A DNA stretch of 64,000 bases from Streptococcus minor DSM 17118 (GTDB taxonomy: Bacteria; Bacillota; Bacilli; Lactobacillales; Streptococcaceae): positions 310,001-374,000 of the forward strand of contig NZ_AQYB01000033.1 of the NCBI RefSeq assembly GCF_000377005.1. Reading direction: 5' to 3'. A program made the position numbers and the translations under genes. The notes beneath the pieces are model-generated. The model saw only the letters and a program-made list of their open reading frames with translations, was not told where the DNA came from and made no database searches. Of this stretch, positions 46,108 to 56,508 are shown piece by piece (the first letter of the stretch is position 1; every line of letters starts with the position of its first letter).

Positions 46108-48682
46108 AATCTGAAATACGAATATAAGGCATACCTTCTGTACGATCAATAGGGTCGGTACTTGGAATGCTCCAAATATAAGCTAAACTAGTCCAGCCAT
46201 TGTTGCCTGGATTATATGGATCCAAGACATAAGTCATACCATTTTGATAGCCTTTCAAAACAATCTCGTGACCACCAGACACAATATATTTACTCGGCCC
46301 CACACCAGCTGCGACATAATAACCTTGCTTCAATGCTGTTTCTAAAGCACTGTATGAATTGAGAGCAGATGCTTTAAGACCCCAGTTCCTAGCTGCCATT
46401 ACAACACCCCGAGAACTTGTTCCAAAGAAAGAACGGTTGAATTCTAGAGTATGATGGTGCAGATAGTTGGCAACTTGAACTGGTGATATGCCTTGATCAG
46501 TGATAGCAGAAATAATCATGGCCATAGAAGTTGGAACACAGCCTGATGGCCCAAAAGTCCAAGCTCCATAGCGTAGACCACTCCACCTAGGATCTAATTG
46601 GGAATAATACGGTGCCTGATAATGTGATTTAGCCACATGTACAGTCGTTGTACCTAGTCCTCTCATTTGGCCATTTACTTCCTCATAGGCATGTATCTGA
46701 TAAAGACCAGTTCCAGAATGAGATTGAGCATTAAAACCACCACCAAAAACTACACCTTGCTGGCGATAGCCTTCATACCATCTCAAATCATCCTGACCTC
46801 CAACTTCTGACCAAACTGCAAATTTCACGCGACCATTCGTCAAGACTGGTTTCATGGTTAAATGGTAATTTCCCATCCCCTGATAGGTGGCTTCAATGCG
46901 TGTGACATTGGCCGGTTTGTTAAACTGAACACTAGATGTTCCAACTCCGACCATTTGGCCATTACTAAGAACCAGATAAACATGGGCCTGATAGCGACCA
47001 AAGCTATAATGATGACTAGCAATAGACACTGTCACCTTGTAGTTACCATCAGCCTGCCTATGTGCTGTATACCAACGCAAATCATCTTGACCGTTGGCAT
47101 CAGACCAGACTGGAACCTGAACAGATTTTAAACCACCCGGCGCAACAAGGTTGGATACGATGACATCAAAATGTAGGGTCTGAGAATTAACATTGGCAAT
47201 ATACACTTGAGCGGAAGGTGCTCCTAGCTCAGCCACTTGAAAATCAGAAACCACTCCAAGCCCAATCGCATCTTTGCCAAATGGTGTCTTAGCATAGATA
47301 TGCGCTTGGTAGCGCCCGATAGCAAATTGATGGTTGCTCAATGGTATCAGTAGGTCAAACACGCCAGCTGACCGTTTATTGGCTGTATACCAGCGCAAAT
47401 CGTCTTGTCCATTTTTTTCAGACCAGACTGGAATCTGTAAAGAGCTCACATAATCCGGAACATTCTTGACTTCAATCTTATACTGAGCATTAGAAATCTT
47501 TATGACATTGGTTGTGATAGCTGGTTTATCCAATTTGGCAGTTGCAGTTGTCAAACCAATCATTTTGCCACTTTCTTCCAAGTAGGCGTGTACCTGATAT
47601 TGATCATAGCCTGCAATTTGATTATAAGGTACTGACAAGGTGCCTGTCGAAGAGGTGGTATACCATTTTAAATCATCTTGTCCATTTTTTTCGCCCCAAA
47701 TAGCCAACTTAACCTTTTTATAATCTGAAACCTGATTAGAAACAAGACTCACTTGAAGTCCATGATTGGTAAATTTTGCTTCCAGTTGATGTTTGGCAGC
47801 TGGCTTTCTAATGGCAATTTTACCAGCATCAATGCCCACTGTCGGAGACGATTTGTAATTGATATAAACATGAACAATATAATGATCAGACTGGTTACTA
47901 TGCTGTTTGATATCAACTGTCAACTTACCAGAAGAGGCGGACAAGGGCATCGGATACCATTTGAGGTCATCTTGACCATTTTTCTCAGACCAAACTGCTA
48001 CTTGAACACTAGATACATCCGAAGGACGGTTGATATTTGTCACAGAAACATCAAATTTCCCATTGTCTTCTTGAGCCTTTAGCGTCACTTGTTGACCTGC
48101 AGCTTGCGCTACTTCCTGATGGTGCCCTAGGACTGGTTTTTCTGAAGTTACCGATTCACTCGTGCCGATGGTTGAAGCGTCTTCGGTTACAAGAGTCGTT
48201 GTTGGTTCTTGTTCCTGTGTGGTAGTTAGAGTAGATACTGTCGATAGTGATTCAGAACTTGTAACTTCCTCACTGGGACGTTGGTAGTCCAAATCCTCAA
48301 ACACATACTCTTCATTGGCAGTTTTCAATTGCACAGCCAGTTTTGGCTCTGATTGAAGAAATTTCTTGGAAACTCGTGCTTCGTACAAGCCAGCCTGCAC
48401 TTGAGAAAATGGCAGGCTATGTGTTTCACTATCCAGTTCCAGCTGAAGGGTTACTTCTTGAATCGTCTCCTCTCTTAGCATGTGTGGAGCTAGTGTGAAG
48501 GTCACCACTAAGTCATCATCTTCAAAGTTTGTTGTATAACGACCAGATACTTCTCGATGATCTTGGGCGGTAATGACTTGCTGATCAGGGATGTTTTCTG
48601 CAAAAACAAGAGCTGCCCCACTCATCTCAGCCAATAAAATAGCCGATAAGCTAGCAACAAGGATAGATTTTCTCAGTTTCAT
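46106..48682 (-). CDS. Secreted Bsp-like repeat protein with C39-like peptidase domain
   Basis: An 858-residue secreted protein. The signal peptide is residues 1-28. A beta-rich region (to about 130) and a Ser/Thr-rich linker follow. Five GBS Bsp-like repeats of about 95 residues come next, each with a core such as WSEKNGQDDLRWY. The C-terminal 165 residues form a papain-like C39 domain with cysteine in GPSGCVPTS, histidine in SGGHEIVLKG and LDPYN. No LPXTG motif is present, so the repeats or the linker may hold it to the wall. Repeats of this kind are linked to cell shape and wall processing in group B streptococcus. AAAAGGAG precedes the ATG. Confidence 0.82.
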   Translation of the reverse strand: MKLRKSILVASLSAILLAEMSGAALVFAENIPDQQVITAQDHREVSGRYTTNFEDDDLVVTFTLAPHMLREETIQEVTLQLELDSETHSLPFSQVQAGLYEARVSKKFLQSEPKLAVQLKTANEEYVFEDLDYQRPSEEVTSSESLSTVSTLTTTQEQEPTTTLVTEDASTIGTSESVTSEKPVLGHHQEVAQAAGQQVTLKAQEDNGKFDVSVTNINRPSDVSSVQVAVWSEKNGQDDLKWYPMPLSASSGKLTVDIKQHSNQSDHYIVHVYINYKSSPTVGIDAGKIAIRKPAAKHQLEAKFTNHGLQVSLVSNQVSDYKKVKLAIWGEKNGQDDLKWYTTSSTGTLSVPYNQIAGYDQYQVHAYLEESGKMIGLTTATAKLDKPAITTNVIKISNAQYKIEVKNVPDYVSSLQIPVWSEKNGQDDLRWYTANKRSAGVFDLLIPLSNHQFAIGRYQAHIYAKTPFGKDAIGLGVVSDFQVAELGAPSAQVYIANVNSQTLHFDVIVSNLVAPGGLKSVQVPVWSDANGQDDLRWYTAHRQADGNYKVTVSIASHHYSFGRYQAHVYLVLSNGQMVGVGTSSVQFNKPANVTRIEATYQGMGNYHLTMKPVLTNGRVKFAVWSEVGGQDDLRWYEGYRQQGVVFGGGFNAQSHSGTGLYQIHAYEEVNGQMRGLGTTTVHVAKSHYQAPYYSQLDPRWSGLRYGAWTFGPSGCVPTSMAMIISAITDQGISPVQVANYLHHHTLEFNRSFFGTSSRGVVMAARNWGLKASALNSYSALETALKQGYYVAAGVGPSKYIVSGGHEIVLKGYQNGMTYVLDPYNPGNNGWTSLAYIWSIPSTDPIDRTEGMPYIRISD

Positions 48683-48785
48683 TTTATCTCCTTTTTAAGA
48701 TAGGATAGTTCTTATTATCTTATCATTTTTTAAAACAAATTTGAATCATTCCATTTTTAAAGAAAGTAAAAAGTTCGTTTTTTAC

Positions 48786-49706
48786 TTAAGAACCAAATAG
48801 AAGAACCAAAATGGTCATGATAAAGAGGTTAGACAGGATAGAAAGAGAGTTGAGATTGGCAGCTTGCGATGTCGTACTTCCTAGCCTCATAGCATAGACA
48901 GGTGCTACGACTGAAATTGGTGAAAAGACACAGATAATCAACATCTGTCTCATCACCATAGGGACAGGCAATAAAAAGTAAAATGCAAGAGCCGCTAGGA
49001 AGCTGACTAAGAGTCTAAGTCCTAACAGACGAAACAAATCTAGAATCTCCTGCTTGTGCAACTTCAATTCAATCATCATACCCAACATAAGCATCGCCAT
49101 AAAAGGATTAGCATTGGCTGCAATATTGGTAATAGACAAGACAGATTGAGGAATGCGAAGACCTAAGGCAGCAAAAACAAAGGTTACCAGATAGACAGCA
49201 AAGGGCACAGAACCAAAGAGGTTACGGAAAATATCTCCTAGGCTCATGGCTTCTTTCTGGCGATTGAGATTAGCTGCTATGGTGAAATTTCCCCCCAAAA
49301 CCATGAGGGCATTGCTAGTATCAAAAAGGATAACAGGGACCAGATAGGCTACAGGAAAAAAAGCCTGAACAAAGGGGAGAGTAAAGGTACCGATATTGTA
49401 ACCTGAAATCTGTACCATACCAGCACTCTTGGCTATTATCCCTCAATTTCGTGCCTCCCAGTAGCCAACCCAATCCATGACTAAATTCATAGCAAAGCCA
49501 AGTACCAAGGGAATTACAATCCCAGAGTCCAACTGTACCTCTGAAGCAGATGTCAATAATGCAGCAGGCAAGGTAACATTCATGACAATGGCTGATAGAA
49601 CCTTGGCATCTTCTCTCTTCACAATTCTTTTTAATTTCAAAAAATAACCCAGTGCGATAATGGCAATAAAACCTAGTGCACGAATTAAAATCTCTCCCAT
49701 CCACAA
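48786..49706 (-). pseudogene. AEC family transporter interrupted by an in-frame stop
   Basis: The two parts (87 and 210 codons) are in the same frame, separated by a TGA at 49443-49445 and eight sense codons. Together they give about 306 residues, the normal length of auxin-efflux-carrier family permeases, with ten hydrophobic segments and the family segment QISGYNIGTFTLPFVQAFFP. A single C-to-T change (CGA to TGA) could explain the stop. The second part could restart at an ATG (49418) but has no good ribosome site. Family members carry malate, lactate or other anions. Confidence 0.8.
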
Positions 49707-49846
49707 CCTCCTACAGTCTCTTTATTGTATCATATTTTCTACCTTTACAGAAATGCTTTCAAAGTTAGTAGCTATTTGAAGCCTGTGTCTCCATTTGTAT
49801 TTTAATAGTATTTTTGCTAAAATGAAAAGACTGATAAGGAGATGCT

Positions 49847-51040
49847 ATGGAAAATCAAACACAGAATTTGAAAATAGCTGAGCGAGGGGCCATTCTTTCT
49901 ATATCAGCTTATATTCTTTTATCAGGCTTCAAATTGGCAGCTGGAAATATCTTTCACTCCGATGCCCTAGTGGCAGATGCTTTCAACAACCTATCGGATA
50001 TTGTCGGTAATGTCACCGTTCTCATTGGATTGCGTCTGGCCCAAAAACCAGCTGACACCGACCACAAATTTGGTCATTGGAAGTTTGAAGACTTGGCTAG
50101 CCTCATCACTTCATTTATCATGTTTGCCGTGGGTTTACAAGTACTAAACACCACCATCCAGAAACTCATGTCCAAGGAAGTGGTTCAAGTAGATCTTGCA
50201 GGGGCCTGGGTAGGATTGGTGGCTGCTCTCATCATGTTAGCTGTCTATCAATACAATAGAGCTCTGGCAAAAAGGGTCCGTTCCAAGGCACTGAACGCTG
50301 CAGCTAAGGACAATCTATCAGACGCCTTAACATCCATCGGCACCTCTATCGCCATCTTTGCTGCAGCCATTCGATTTCCTATTATCGACCAGATTGCAGC
50401 CATAGTGATTACTTTTCTCATCCTTAAAACTGCGTATAGCATTTTTACAGAGAGTTTTTTCACTCTTTCAGATGGCTTTGATGAAGAACTGCTTCATCAG
50501 TACGAAGAAGATATCCTCAAACTACCAAAGATTGTCTCTGTCAAATCCCAACGCGGTCGAACATACGGCTCCAATATCTATCTAGATATCGTCCTTGAGA
50601 TGAATCCTGATTTGTCTGTCTATGAAAGTCACGAAATCACCGAGCATGTGGAAAATCTGCTAAAACTTAAACACGGGGTCTTTGATGTTGATATCCATGT
50701 GGAACCCTCAGAGATTCCTCACGATGAAATCTTTGAGCATGTCTATGACAAACTATACCGTTTAGAAACACAGATACAGGCTCGAGGTATTGGTTATGAG
50801 GAGCTTTTAGAAGATAACTATCTCTTGATTGACACCAAAGGACACCATCTCAACAAAGCACAAATGCTAGAAAGTCCGTCAATAGGTAAGAGCTATCTAA
50901 AAAACTTCCAAATGATCTCCATTAGTCAAAAATCCAAACTCATCACCTTCGAAATAGATGATGATGTTCACAGCTCTCTATGGCGTCGCCATGAGAACTG
51001 GAAGGTTGTCTTTCACCAGATTACAAAAAAATCCGTTTAA
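49847..51040 (+). CDS. Cation diffusion facilitator (MntE-like)
   Basis: A 397-residue CDF-family metal efflux protein. Six membrane segments lie in the first 210 residues, with metal-site residues in DAFNNLSDIVGN and in TDHKFGHWKFED, followed by a cytoplasmic domain (about 215-300). A C-terminal extension of about 100 residues is as in the manganese exporter MntE of streptococci. Manganese is likely but not shown. AAGGAG precedes the ATG. Monocistronic. Confidence 0.85.
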   Translation: MENQTQNLKIAERGAILSISAYILLSGFKLAAGNIFHSDALVADAFNNLSDIVGNVTVLIGLRLAQKPADTDHKFGHWKFEDLASLITSFIMFAVGLQVLNTTIQKLMSKEVVQVDLAGAWVGLVAALIMLAVYQYNRALAKRVRSKALNAAAKDNLSDALTSIGTSIAIFAAAIRFPIIDQIAAIVITFLILKTAYSIFTESFFTLSDGFDEELLHQYEEDILKLPKIVSVKSQRGRTYGSNIYLDIVLEMNPDLSVYESHEITEHVENLLKLKHGVFDVDIHVEPSEIPHDEIFEHVYDKLYRLETQIQARGIGYEELLEDNYLLIDTKGHHLNKAQMLESPSIGKSYLKNFQMISISQKSKLITFEIDDDVHSSLWRRHENWKVVFHQITKKSV

Positions 51041-51052
51041 AACGGATTTTTT
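51025..51052. terminator. Bidirectional terminator between the CDF gene and mtlD
   Basis: AAAATCCG / CGGATTTT around the CDF stop codon, with A- and T-rich tails on both sides. It ends the CDF gene and the mannitol operon. Confidence 0.8.
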
Positions 51053-51080
51053 TAAGTATAGACTTGATTCTGGCAGAGTC

Positions 51081-52226
51081 TTAATGCGCATCTACAACAG
51101 ACACAATCTCAGCAATTAATTCTTGATCTACAAGGCAAGTCACCTCTTTCACCACTTCTGCTAAGGGTTGGGACGCTAAAAGTGACTGTAACTGACAAGA
51201 CTGCTCATCTGCCTCGTCCCTATAAGCAAAGACATAGGCTACTGTTTGAAGAAGATGATGATAAGAAAGGCCTAGCTCCTTTAATTCACGAATTGGACGA
51301 ATAAAACGCTCATCAAAGCCTAGTTTTCGAATCGGTGTGCGGGCAACCCTAGCCACATCATCCACGATAAATGGATTTTCAAAACGACTGATGATAACCT
51401 TATGGTAGTCTACCAAGGCTTGCTCATCAAAGCCCCATTTAGCGATGAGGAGGCTACGAATCTCAGCAAGGACTCCTTCCACCTTGTCCTTAACCGTTAT
51501 ATTTTGTAGAGCTTCTAGAATCGTTTTAGCTCCATAGTAAGCACCTGTATAAGCAGAAGTCGCATGACCAGAGTTGACCGAGAAAAGTTTACGCTCAATA
51601 AAAGGTTCCAATTCTGCCTCATAGTGCACCTTTTCCAAAACTAGGCTTGTGTTTTTCATACCACGGGTTTCTACAACCCACTCATTAAAAGGTTCAACGA
51701 CTACAAACAAAGGATCTTCATGACTTTGAGCTGGTACGATACGGTCGACAGCTGCATTCGGGAAACCGACATACTCTGTAGAAAAAGCCAAACCAGCTTC
51801 AGACAAGTGCTTCTTGACTTCTTCATAAAGAAACTGGGAGCCACCAATCATGTTCTCACAAGCCAAAATATCTAACGGTTCCTGATTACCAGCCGCCTGA
51901 CGAGCTTCAATCCCTTGCGCTACCAAACCAGCAATAAAAGGCAAAATATTGGGTCCGATGGCCGTCGTAACAAGGTCCGCTTCTGCGATAGCTGCAACAA
52001 CTGCTTCTGGATTCTTAGCGTTGTTGATCCCCCTCACACCTGAAACCGAAATATGACGTTGTCCTTCTTCTGCAATTTCAATCTCATAACTACCACGCGC
52101 ATTTAAGGCATCGATAATAGTGTCATTGACATCGACAAAGGCAATCTCAAAGCCATTTTCAAAAAGAATTTCGCCAATAAAACCGCGACCGATATTTCCT
52201 GCACCAAAATGTACTGCTTTTTTCAT
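51081..52226 (-). CDS. mtlD: Mannitol-1-phosphate 5-dehydrogenase
   Basis: A 381-residue NAD-dependent enzyme oxidising mannitol 1-phosphate to fructose 6-phosphate. The N-terminal nucleotide site is [15 protein letters not shown]. The catalytic region has [23 protein letters not shown] with the family lysine and histidine. Last gene of the mtlA-mtlR-mtlF-mtlD operon. Confidence 0.96.
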   Translation of the reverse strand: MKKAVHFGAGNIGRGFIGEILFENGFEIAFVDVNDTIIDALNARGSYEIEIAEEGQRHISVSGVRGINNAKNPEAVVAAIAEADLVTTAIGPNILPFIAGLVAQGIEARQAAGNQEPLDILACENMIGGSQFLYEEVKKHLSEAGLAFSTEYVGFPNAAVDRIVPAQSHEDPLFVVVEPFNEWVVETRGMKNTSLVLEKVHYEAELEPFIERKLFSVNSGHATSAYTGAYYGAKTILEALQNITVKDKVEGVLAEIRSLLIAKWGFDEQALVDYHKVIISRFENPFIVDDVARVARTPIRKLGFDERFIRPIRELKELGLSYHHLLQTVAYVFAYRDEADEQSCQLQSLLASQPLAEVVKEVTCLVDQELIAEIVSVVDAH

Positions 52227-52248
52227 TTTTCACTCCTTCTCAGGAAAC

Positions 52249-52686
52249 TTAGTCCACAGTATTCAGCAATGCTACCACTTCATCTACTGATTGGGCATCT
52301 GCCAACTTGACAACATTGTCCACATCTGCACAAAAGATGGAAATCTTTTGGATAATTTCTAGATGCTCATCACCTAGACCTGCAATACCAAAGAGGATAG
52401 TAGCCACTTTTGGGTCTTCTTCTGTACCAAAGTTTACTCCAGAAGGAACCTGCACGATGGTTATAGCTGATGAAAGAACTTCTTTCTTTGCTGCATCTGT
52501 ACCATGGGGAATTGCAATAAAGTTGCCCATATAGACAGATAACTCTTCATTACGTTGAATCATGGCCTCAACATAAGCTTCATTGACATGGCCTGCTTCA
52601 AAAAGTTGTTGGCCACAATAGCGGATGGCCTCTTCCTGATTTGCAAAGGACTGATTGAGTTTGATTAGTTCTTTTTGAATTTCCAT
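52249..52686 (-). CDS. mtlF: Mannitol PTS component IIA
   Basis: A 145-residue phosphocarrier of the PTS. The phosphorylated histidine is H61 in FIAIPHGTD. It accepts phosphate from HPr and passes it to the IIB domain of MtlA. It lies one base after mtlR, so the two are coupled. Confidence 0.95.
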   Translation of the reverse strand: MEIQKELIKLNQSFANQEEAIRYCGQQLFEAGHVNEAYVEAMIQRNEELSVYMGNFIAIPHGTDAAKKEVLSSAITIVQVPSGVNFGTEEDPKVATILFGIAGLGDEHLEIIQKISIFCADVDNVVKLADAQSVDEVVALLNTVD

Positions 52687-52687
52687 C

Positions 52688-54640
52688 TTAATTCTCCAAT
52701 TTCTTTATTTTTTCGGTAAATATAGCATTGAGTAGTTGATAGATAATCTCTTGATTACCTGTTCGGTATATTTCTGTATAGAGATTATTTTCAATAATAG
52801 ACTGACTAATAGCGGTCATCATCTCTCGGATTTCCTCTTCATCATCAACCTTAGTCAACATAACCAAAATCCGCTGAACTTGTTCATACTGGTGATTCAT
52901 AGAAAGGGCTGATACCGGCTGGGATAACTCAACCACTAAGAAATGACTTTCTGTAACCGTATGAGACTGGGTATGCAGAAGTGCCAGATTCGTATTTGGA
53001 ATAGCCAGTGGGCTAAGTTCAAAGCGAGACAAGAGTTTGTGTACCAAGTAGCCAACATCCGTTACAAAATCTAATCTTTCTACAATCTGTTCAACACTGT
53101 CTTCAAAACTTGGCTGATTGTTCAAGATTGAGAGACTAAAATTACGCAAAATCTGACTGCTAGCTACAAGGTATTTCTGCAAATCATGACTTTTTTTGCT
53201 GACCAATTCCTGACGTTCTGCCACAGTTCGATTCTCCTGAATTTGCTGTAGTTTGTCCTGCAAATCCAATATTTCCTGTGTACTAGGAAAAGTTGAAATC
53301 AAATCAATCTCCCGATTAGGAATCGGCCTAGTCGTCAAACAATAGTCATATTGCCCCGTATCCACCATAGATAGATTGCTCGTACTCTTGATATCAATCC
53401 ATTCGACAAAGGGGGCAATATTTTTGATTTTTGAAACCAAAACACTGGTCGTCAACGGTCGCTCATCTGTCACCAAGAGCAGACGGATAGGATAAATATC
53501 TGGACTCCTTCTGAGACTCGAGGCAAAATGCAGAGTAACGAGCTCATATTCGTATTCATTTTGGATAAAAGCTGGAAAAATATCCCGCATAACTAAACTA
53601 ACTATACTGTGCAGAAACTGATTCTTTTGAGCTGCTAAGTAAGCCACATTAGTTGTTGCCCGCTCCGGAAAAAGAAACGGAACCGCTAAACTCAACCGCA
53701 TATGGTTAAAGAGCAACTGAAAAAGAAGCTTGTCCTTGAAAAAATCAATCTTCGTAAATCGGGATACAGCGTCTACCATCTGCGAGATACTGTAGTAAAA
53801 TTCACTATCAAATTTTTCACGAAAAAGAGGAATCTCCTGGCGTTTAATGATGATTTCATCTAAAATGTTGGCAAAATAAACAATCTCCTGCAGATTGAAA
53901 AACTTCTTACTTCTCTTAGCCAAGTCGGAAAAGATGCGCTTAGAAAAATCCAGTGCCTCCTTTGATACATTAACCGCTGGGACTAGCTCATCTTGATTAT
54001 CAGCTAAAGCCAATAATATCATGAGAAATTGCCTAAGCTTTGAATCTACTTCTCCCAATAGATACTGATGTTCTTCAAAAATCTGACGAGCAGCCTGAAC
54101 TTGCTCAGCTTCCAAAATAGGAAACTCTGGATAGTCGTCCTGCCAAAAATTCTGTATAGAGATTGCATTACTCAGCAAGATAGCTAGAAAACGACGCTTC
54201 TGAGCAGTTGCCCCCACCACCTGATAACCTCTTTTACGCTGAATAGACAACTCAAATTCCTTGAGGCGCTTTTCTATTTCTGCTACATCCTGAATGACCG
54301 TTACATTTGATACCCAGAAGCGCTCCTGCAACTCCTCATTGATGATCGGTTCTGCACTCGTCAGTAGAAGATAGGATATCAATACCAAACGTTGGCTGGC
54401 TGATACTTCCTCTGTTGATTGAGATTCTTCCAAAACAGACAAATCTCCTGATAAAAAGTATTTGCGTCCATCCTTGATAAGCTCGATATTCTGTTTTTCT
54501 AGAGTTAGCATCAAATCTGATAGAGTTCGATAAACTGTGCGAGAAGAAACCTGCAAGATATCCGCCATCTCTTTCAACGAAAGCTTTCCTACTTGGAGGA
54601 AAGCTTTCACTAATTGTTTTTCACGTTTTGTTAATAGCAT
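52688..54640 (-). CDS. mtlR: Mannitol operon activator MtlR
   Basis: A 650-residue PTS-controlled activator. An N-terminal helix-turn-helix ([24 protein letters not shown]) and a second DNA-binding region lead into two PRD domains (about 190-400), then a IIB-like domain and a C-terminal IIA-like domain (about 500-645). Phosphorylation by the PTS tunes its activity. It probably binds the palindrome upstream of mtlA. It lies between mtlA and mtlF. Confidence 0.92.
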   Translation of the reverse strand: MLLTKREKQLVKAFLQVGKLSLKEMADILQVSSRTVYRTLSDLMLTLEKQNIELIKDGRKYFLSGDLSVLEESQSTEEVSASQRLVLISYLLLTSAEPIINEELQERFWVSNVTVIQDVAEIEKRLKEFELSIQRKRGYQVVGATAQKRRFLAILLSNAISIQNFWQDDYPEFPILEAEQVQAARQIFEEHQYLLGEVDSKLRQFLMILLALADNQDELVPAVNVSKEALDFSKRIFSDLAKRSKKFFNLQEIVYFANILDEIIIKRQEIPLFREKFDSEFYYSISQMVDAVSRFTKIDFFKDKLLFQLLFNHMRLSLAVPFLFPERATTNVAYLAAQKNQFLHSIVSLVMRDIFPAFIQNEYEYELVTLHFASSLRRSPDIYPIRLLLVTDERPLTTSVLVSKIKNIAPFVEWIDIKSTSNLSMVDTGQYDYCLTTRPIPNREIDLISTFPSTQEILDLQDKLQQIQENRTVAERQELVSKKSHDLQKYLVASSQILRNFSLSILNNQPSFEDSVEQIVERLDFVTDVGYLVHKLLSRFELSPLAIPNTNLALLHTQSHTVTESHFLVVELSQPVSALSMNHQYEQVQRILVMLTKVDDEEEIREMMTAISQSIIENNLYTEIYRTGNQEIIYQLLNAIFTEKIKKLEN

Positions 54641-54667
54641 ATAATTTGATTATACTACTTTAATGAC

Positions 54668-56398
54668 TTATTTGTGCATTCTTGCTACCATCTTGTCGTA
54701 CTCTGGAGTTGTTACCAGACTATCCACTACTAAAAGTTGCGCATCTGGAGCAGCTGCTTGAACTTGAGCCTGACGGGCAATGGTAGTGACAATCAAGATA
54801 TTTTTAGCATTATGATCTTTCAAATCAGCATATGGCACTGTTGCTACTGGAGTTGCAATCCCCTTGTTCCTAAAGATTGCACGCAAAGTTTCTTGGCCCA
54901 TCGTAGCAGAACCTTGCTCTTGTCCATAAGCAAAGACGACTTCATCAATGTAATTGAGGTCAACTTCAGCTACAGCTTGAACTGAAGTTGTCTCAGGCTT
55001 TGGGGAAACATCACCCGCCAGTTGAGCAATAATTTCATCATATTTAGGGGAGGTCAAGAAGTTGTCCACTGCTACGTGAGTTGCACTTGGTGTGCGTTGA
55101 GCTGCACGAGCTACCAGTTCTTCTTGAGTTACAATGAGCGTATTTGGTTCATCAGTCAAGTTTGCAATAGCCTTGTTGGTGACTGGAATGCTCAATCCAG
55201 CCTTTTTCACCTTATCACGCAAGAGTGACGCACCCATGGCTGAGCTACCCATTCCCGCATCGCAAGCAAAAATAATTTGCTGGATAGAATCAGCAGAAAC
55301 TGATATAGCTTGTCCTTTGGCTTGTGCTTTAGCAGCTTGAGTTGCAGCTTGTGCGTCTTCCAGTGATTCACCTTCTGACTTATCTGCTTTCAGGATAACT
55401 GAAGCCACAAGGAAGGATACTACAGCACCTGCCAAAACTCCTAGAATAACTGAAAGATGAGTTCCTTTAGCAGCCATTGTCAAGATAGCAAAGATAGAAC
55501 CTGGTGAAGCCGCGCCTGATAGACCAGAACCAAGCAATTGATTGACAAAAGTACCTGAGATACCACCAGCGATAACAGCTAGGAAAAGCAATGGTTTCAT
55601 CATCACGTATGGGAAGTAGATTTCGTGGATACCACCCAAGAAATGGATAATAGAAGCTCCCCAAGCAGAAGATTTTGCAGAACCTTTACCAAATGCCATG
55701 TAAGCAACCAAGATACCTAGACCTGGACCAGGATTGGCTTCGATCAGGAAGAGAATAGATTTACCGGTTTCCGCTACTTGATCTGCACCAAGTGGAGTAA
55801 AGATACCATGGTTGATAGCATTGTTCAAGAAGAGAATCTTGGCAGGTTCTACCAAAATATTAGCCAGTGGCAAGAGTTGCATATCGACGATGGCTTGCAC
55901 ACCATTACCAATAGCATCTGTCAAAGTCGAAACGATTGGTCCGACAGCCAGATAAGCAAATATAATAAGGGCAAAACCAATCAAACCAGCAGAGAAGTTG
56001 TTGACCAACATTTCAAAACCTGGACGGATTTTCTCTTGGAAAGCTTGGTCAAATTTCTTGATGCACCAACCACCAAATGGCCCCATAATCATGGCACCGA
56101 TAAACATTGGTACGCTAGCACCAGCAATCGCACCAAAAGTAGCAATCGCACCAACTACTGCACCACGCTGACCGTGGACCATGTGACCACCAGTATAGCC
56201 AATCAAGAGTGGCAAAAGATAGGTAATAGCTGGACCAACAATAGCTCCTAACTGTTCATTAGGTAACCAACCAGTCGGAATAAAGAGAGAGGTCAAAACA
56301 CCCCAAGCGATGAATGCCCCGATGTTAGGCATAACCATGTTTGATAATGAAGTACCGAGTTTTTGAACCCGAACCTTCAAAGAAGATTGTGTATCCAT
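54668..56398 (-). CDS. mtlA: Mannitol PTS component IICB with a duplicated IIB domain
   Basis: A 576-residue protein. Residues about 15-340 are the IIC membrane channel with NNAINHGIF and the substrate-binding GIHEIYFPYV. Residues 373-462 are a IIB domain with the phosphorylated C379 in FACDAGMGSSAMG. A second IIB-like domain (484-576) has the same fold signature, but tyrosine 491 replaces the cysteine (FAYGQEQGSATMG). The protein is about 100 residues longer than the simple IICB. It transports and phosphorylates mannitol. Led by its own promoter and operator. Confidence 0.95.
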   Translation of the reverse strand: MDTQSSLKVRVQKLGTSLSNMVMPNIGAFIAWGVLTSLFIPTGWLPNEQLGAIVGPAITYLLPLLIGYTGGHMVHGQRGAVVGAIATFGAIAGASVPMFIGAMIMGPFGGWCIKKFDQAFQEKIRPGFEMLVNNFSAGLIGFALIIFAYLAVGPIVSTLTDAIGNGVQAIVDMQLLPLANILVEPAKILFLNNAINHGIFTPLGADQVAETGKSILFLIEANPGPGLGILVAYMAFGKGSAKSSAWGASIIHFLGGIHEIYFPYVMMKPLLFLAVIAGGISGTFVNQLLGSGLSGAASPGSIFAILTMAAKGTHLSVILGVLAGAVVSFLVASVILKADKSEGESLEDAQAATQAAKAQAKGQAISVSADSIQQIIFACDAGMGSSAMGASLLRDKVKKAGLSIPVTNKAIANLTDEPNTLIVTQEELVARAAQRTPSATHVAVDNFLTSPKYDEIIAQLAGDVSPKPETTSVQAVAEVDLNYIDEVVFAYGQEQGSATMGQETLRAIFRNKGIATPVATVPYADLKDHNAKNILIVTTIARQAQVQAAAPDAQLLVVDSLVTTPEYDKMVARMHK

Positions 56399-56423
56399 TT
56401 CTTCTTCTCCTTCTTTTGTGATA

Positions 56424-56452
56424 AGTCTATTGTACTATGTCTTCTCTGTCAA
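56424..56452 (-). promoter_or_regulatory. mtl operon promoter
   Basis: A perfect TTGACA is followed after 17 bases by a weak -10, TAGACT, on the minus strand. A poor -10 behind an upstream activator site fits positive control by MtlR. Confidence 0.6.
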
Positions 56453-56465
56453 GAACACTCAAACC

Positions 56466-56486
56466 TTGTCACAGTTTTTGTGACAA
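56466..56486 (-). promoter_or_regulatory. Probable MtlR operator
   Basis: A perfect inverted repeat TTGTCAC-N7-GTGACAA starts 13 bases upstream of the mtlA -35, centred near -59. Its TTGTCA-N9-TGACAA form resembles MtlR boxes of Firmicutes. Confidence 0.65.
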
Positions 56487-56508
56487 AAATGGACCACTAG
56501 ACTATTTC

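Noticed and set aside
46106-48682. CRISPR-like or DNA repeat array in the surface-protein gene
   Set aside because: The recurring TCATCTTGACC-type DNA words come from the repeated protein motif GQDDL, at protein-domain spacing, not from spacers.
49321-49704. Frameshift as the cause of the broken AEC gene
   Set aside because: The 127-codon frame here is a shadow. The two AEC parts are in the same frame separated by one stop, so nonsense change explains it better.
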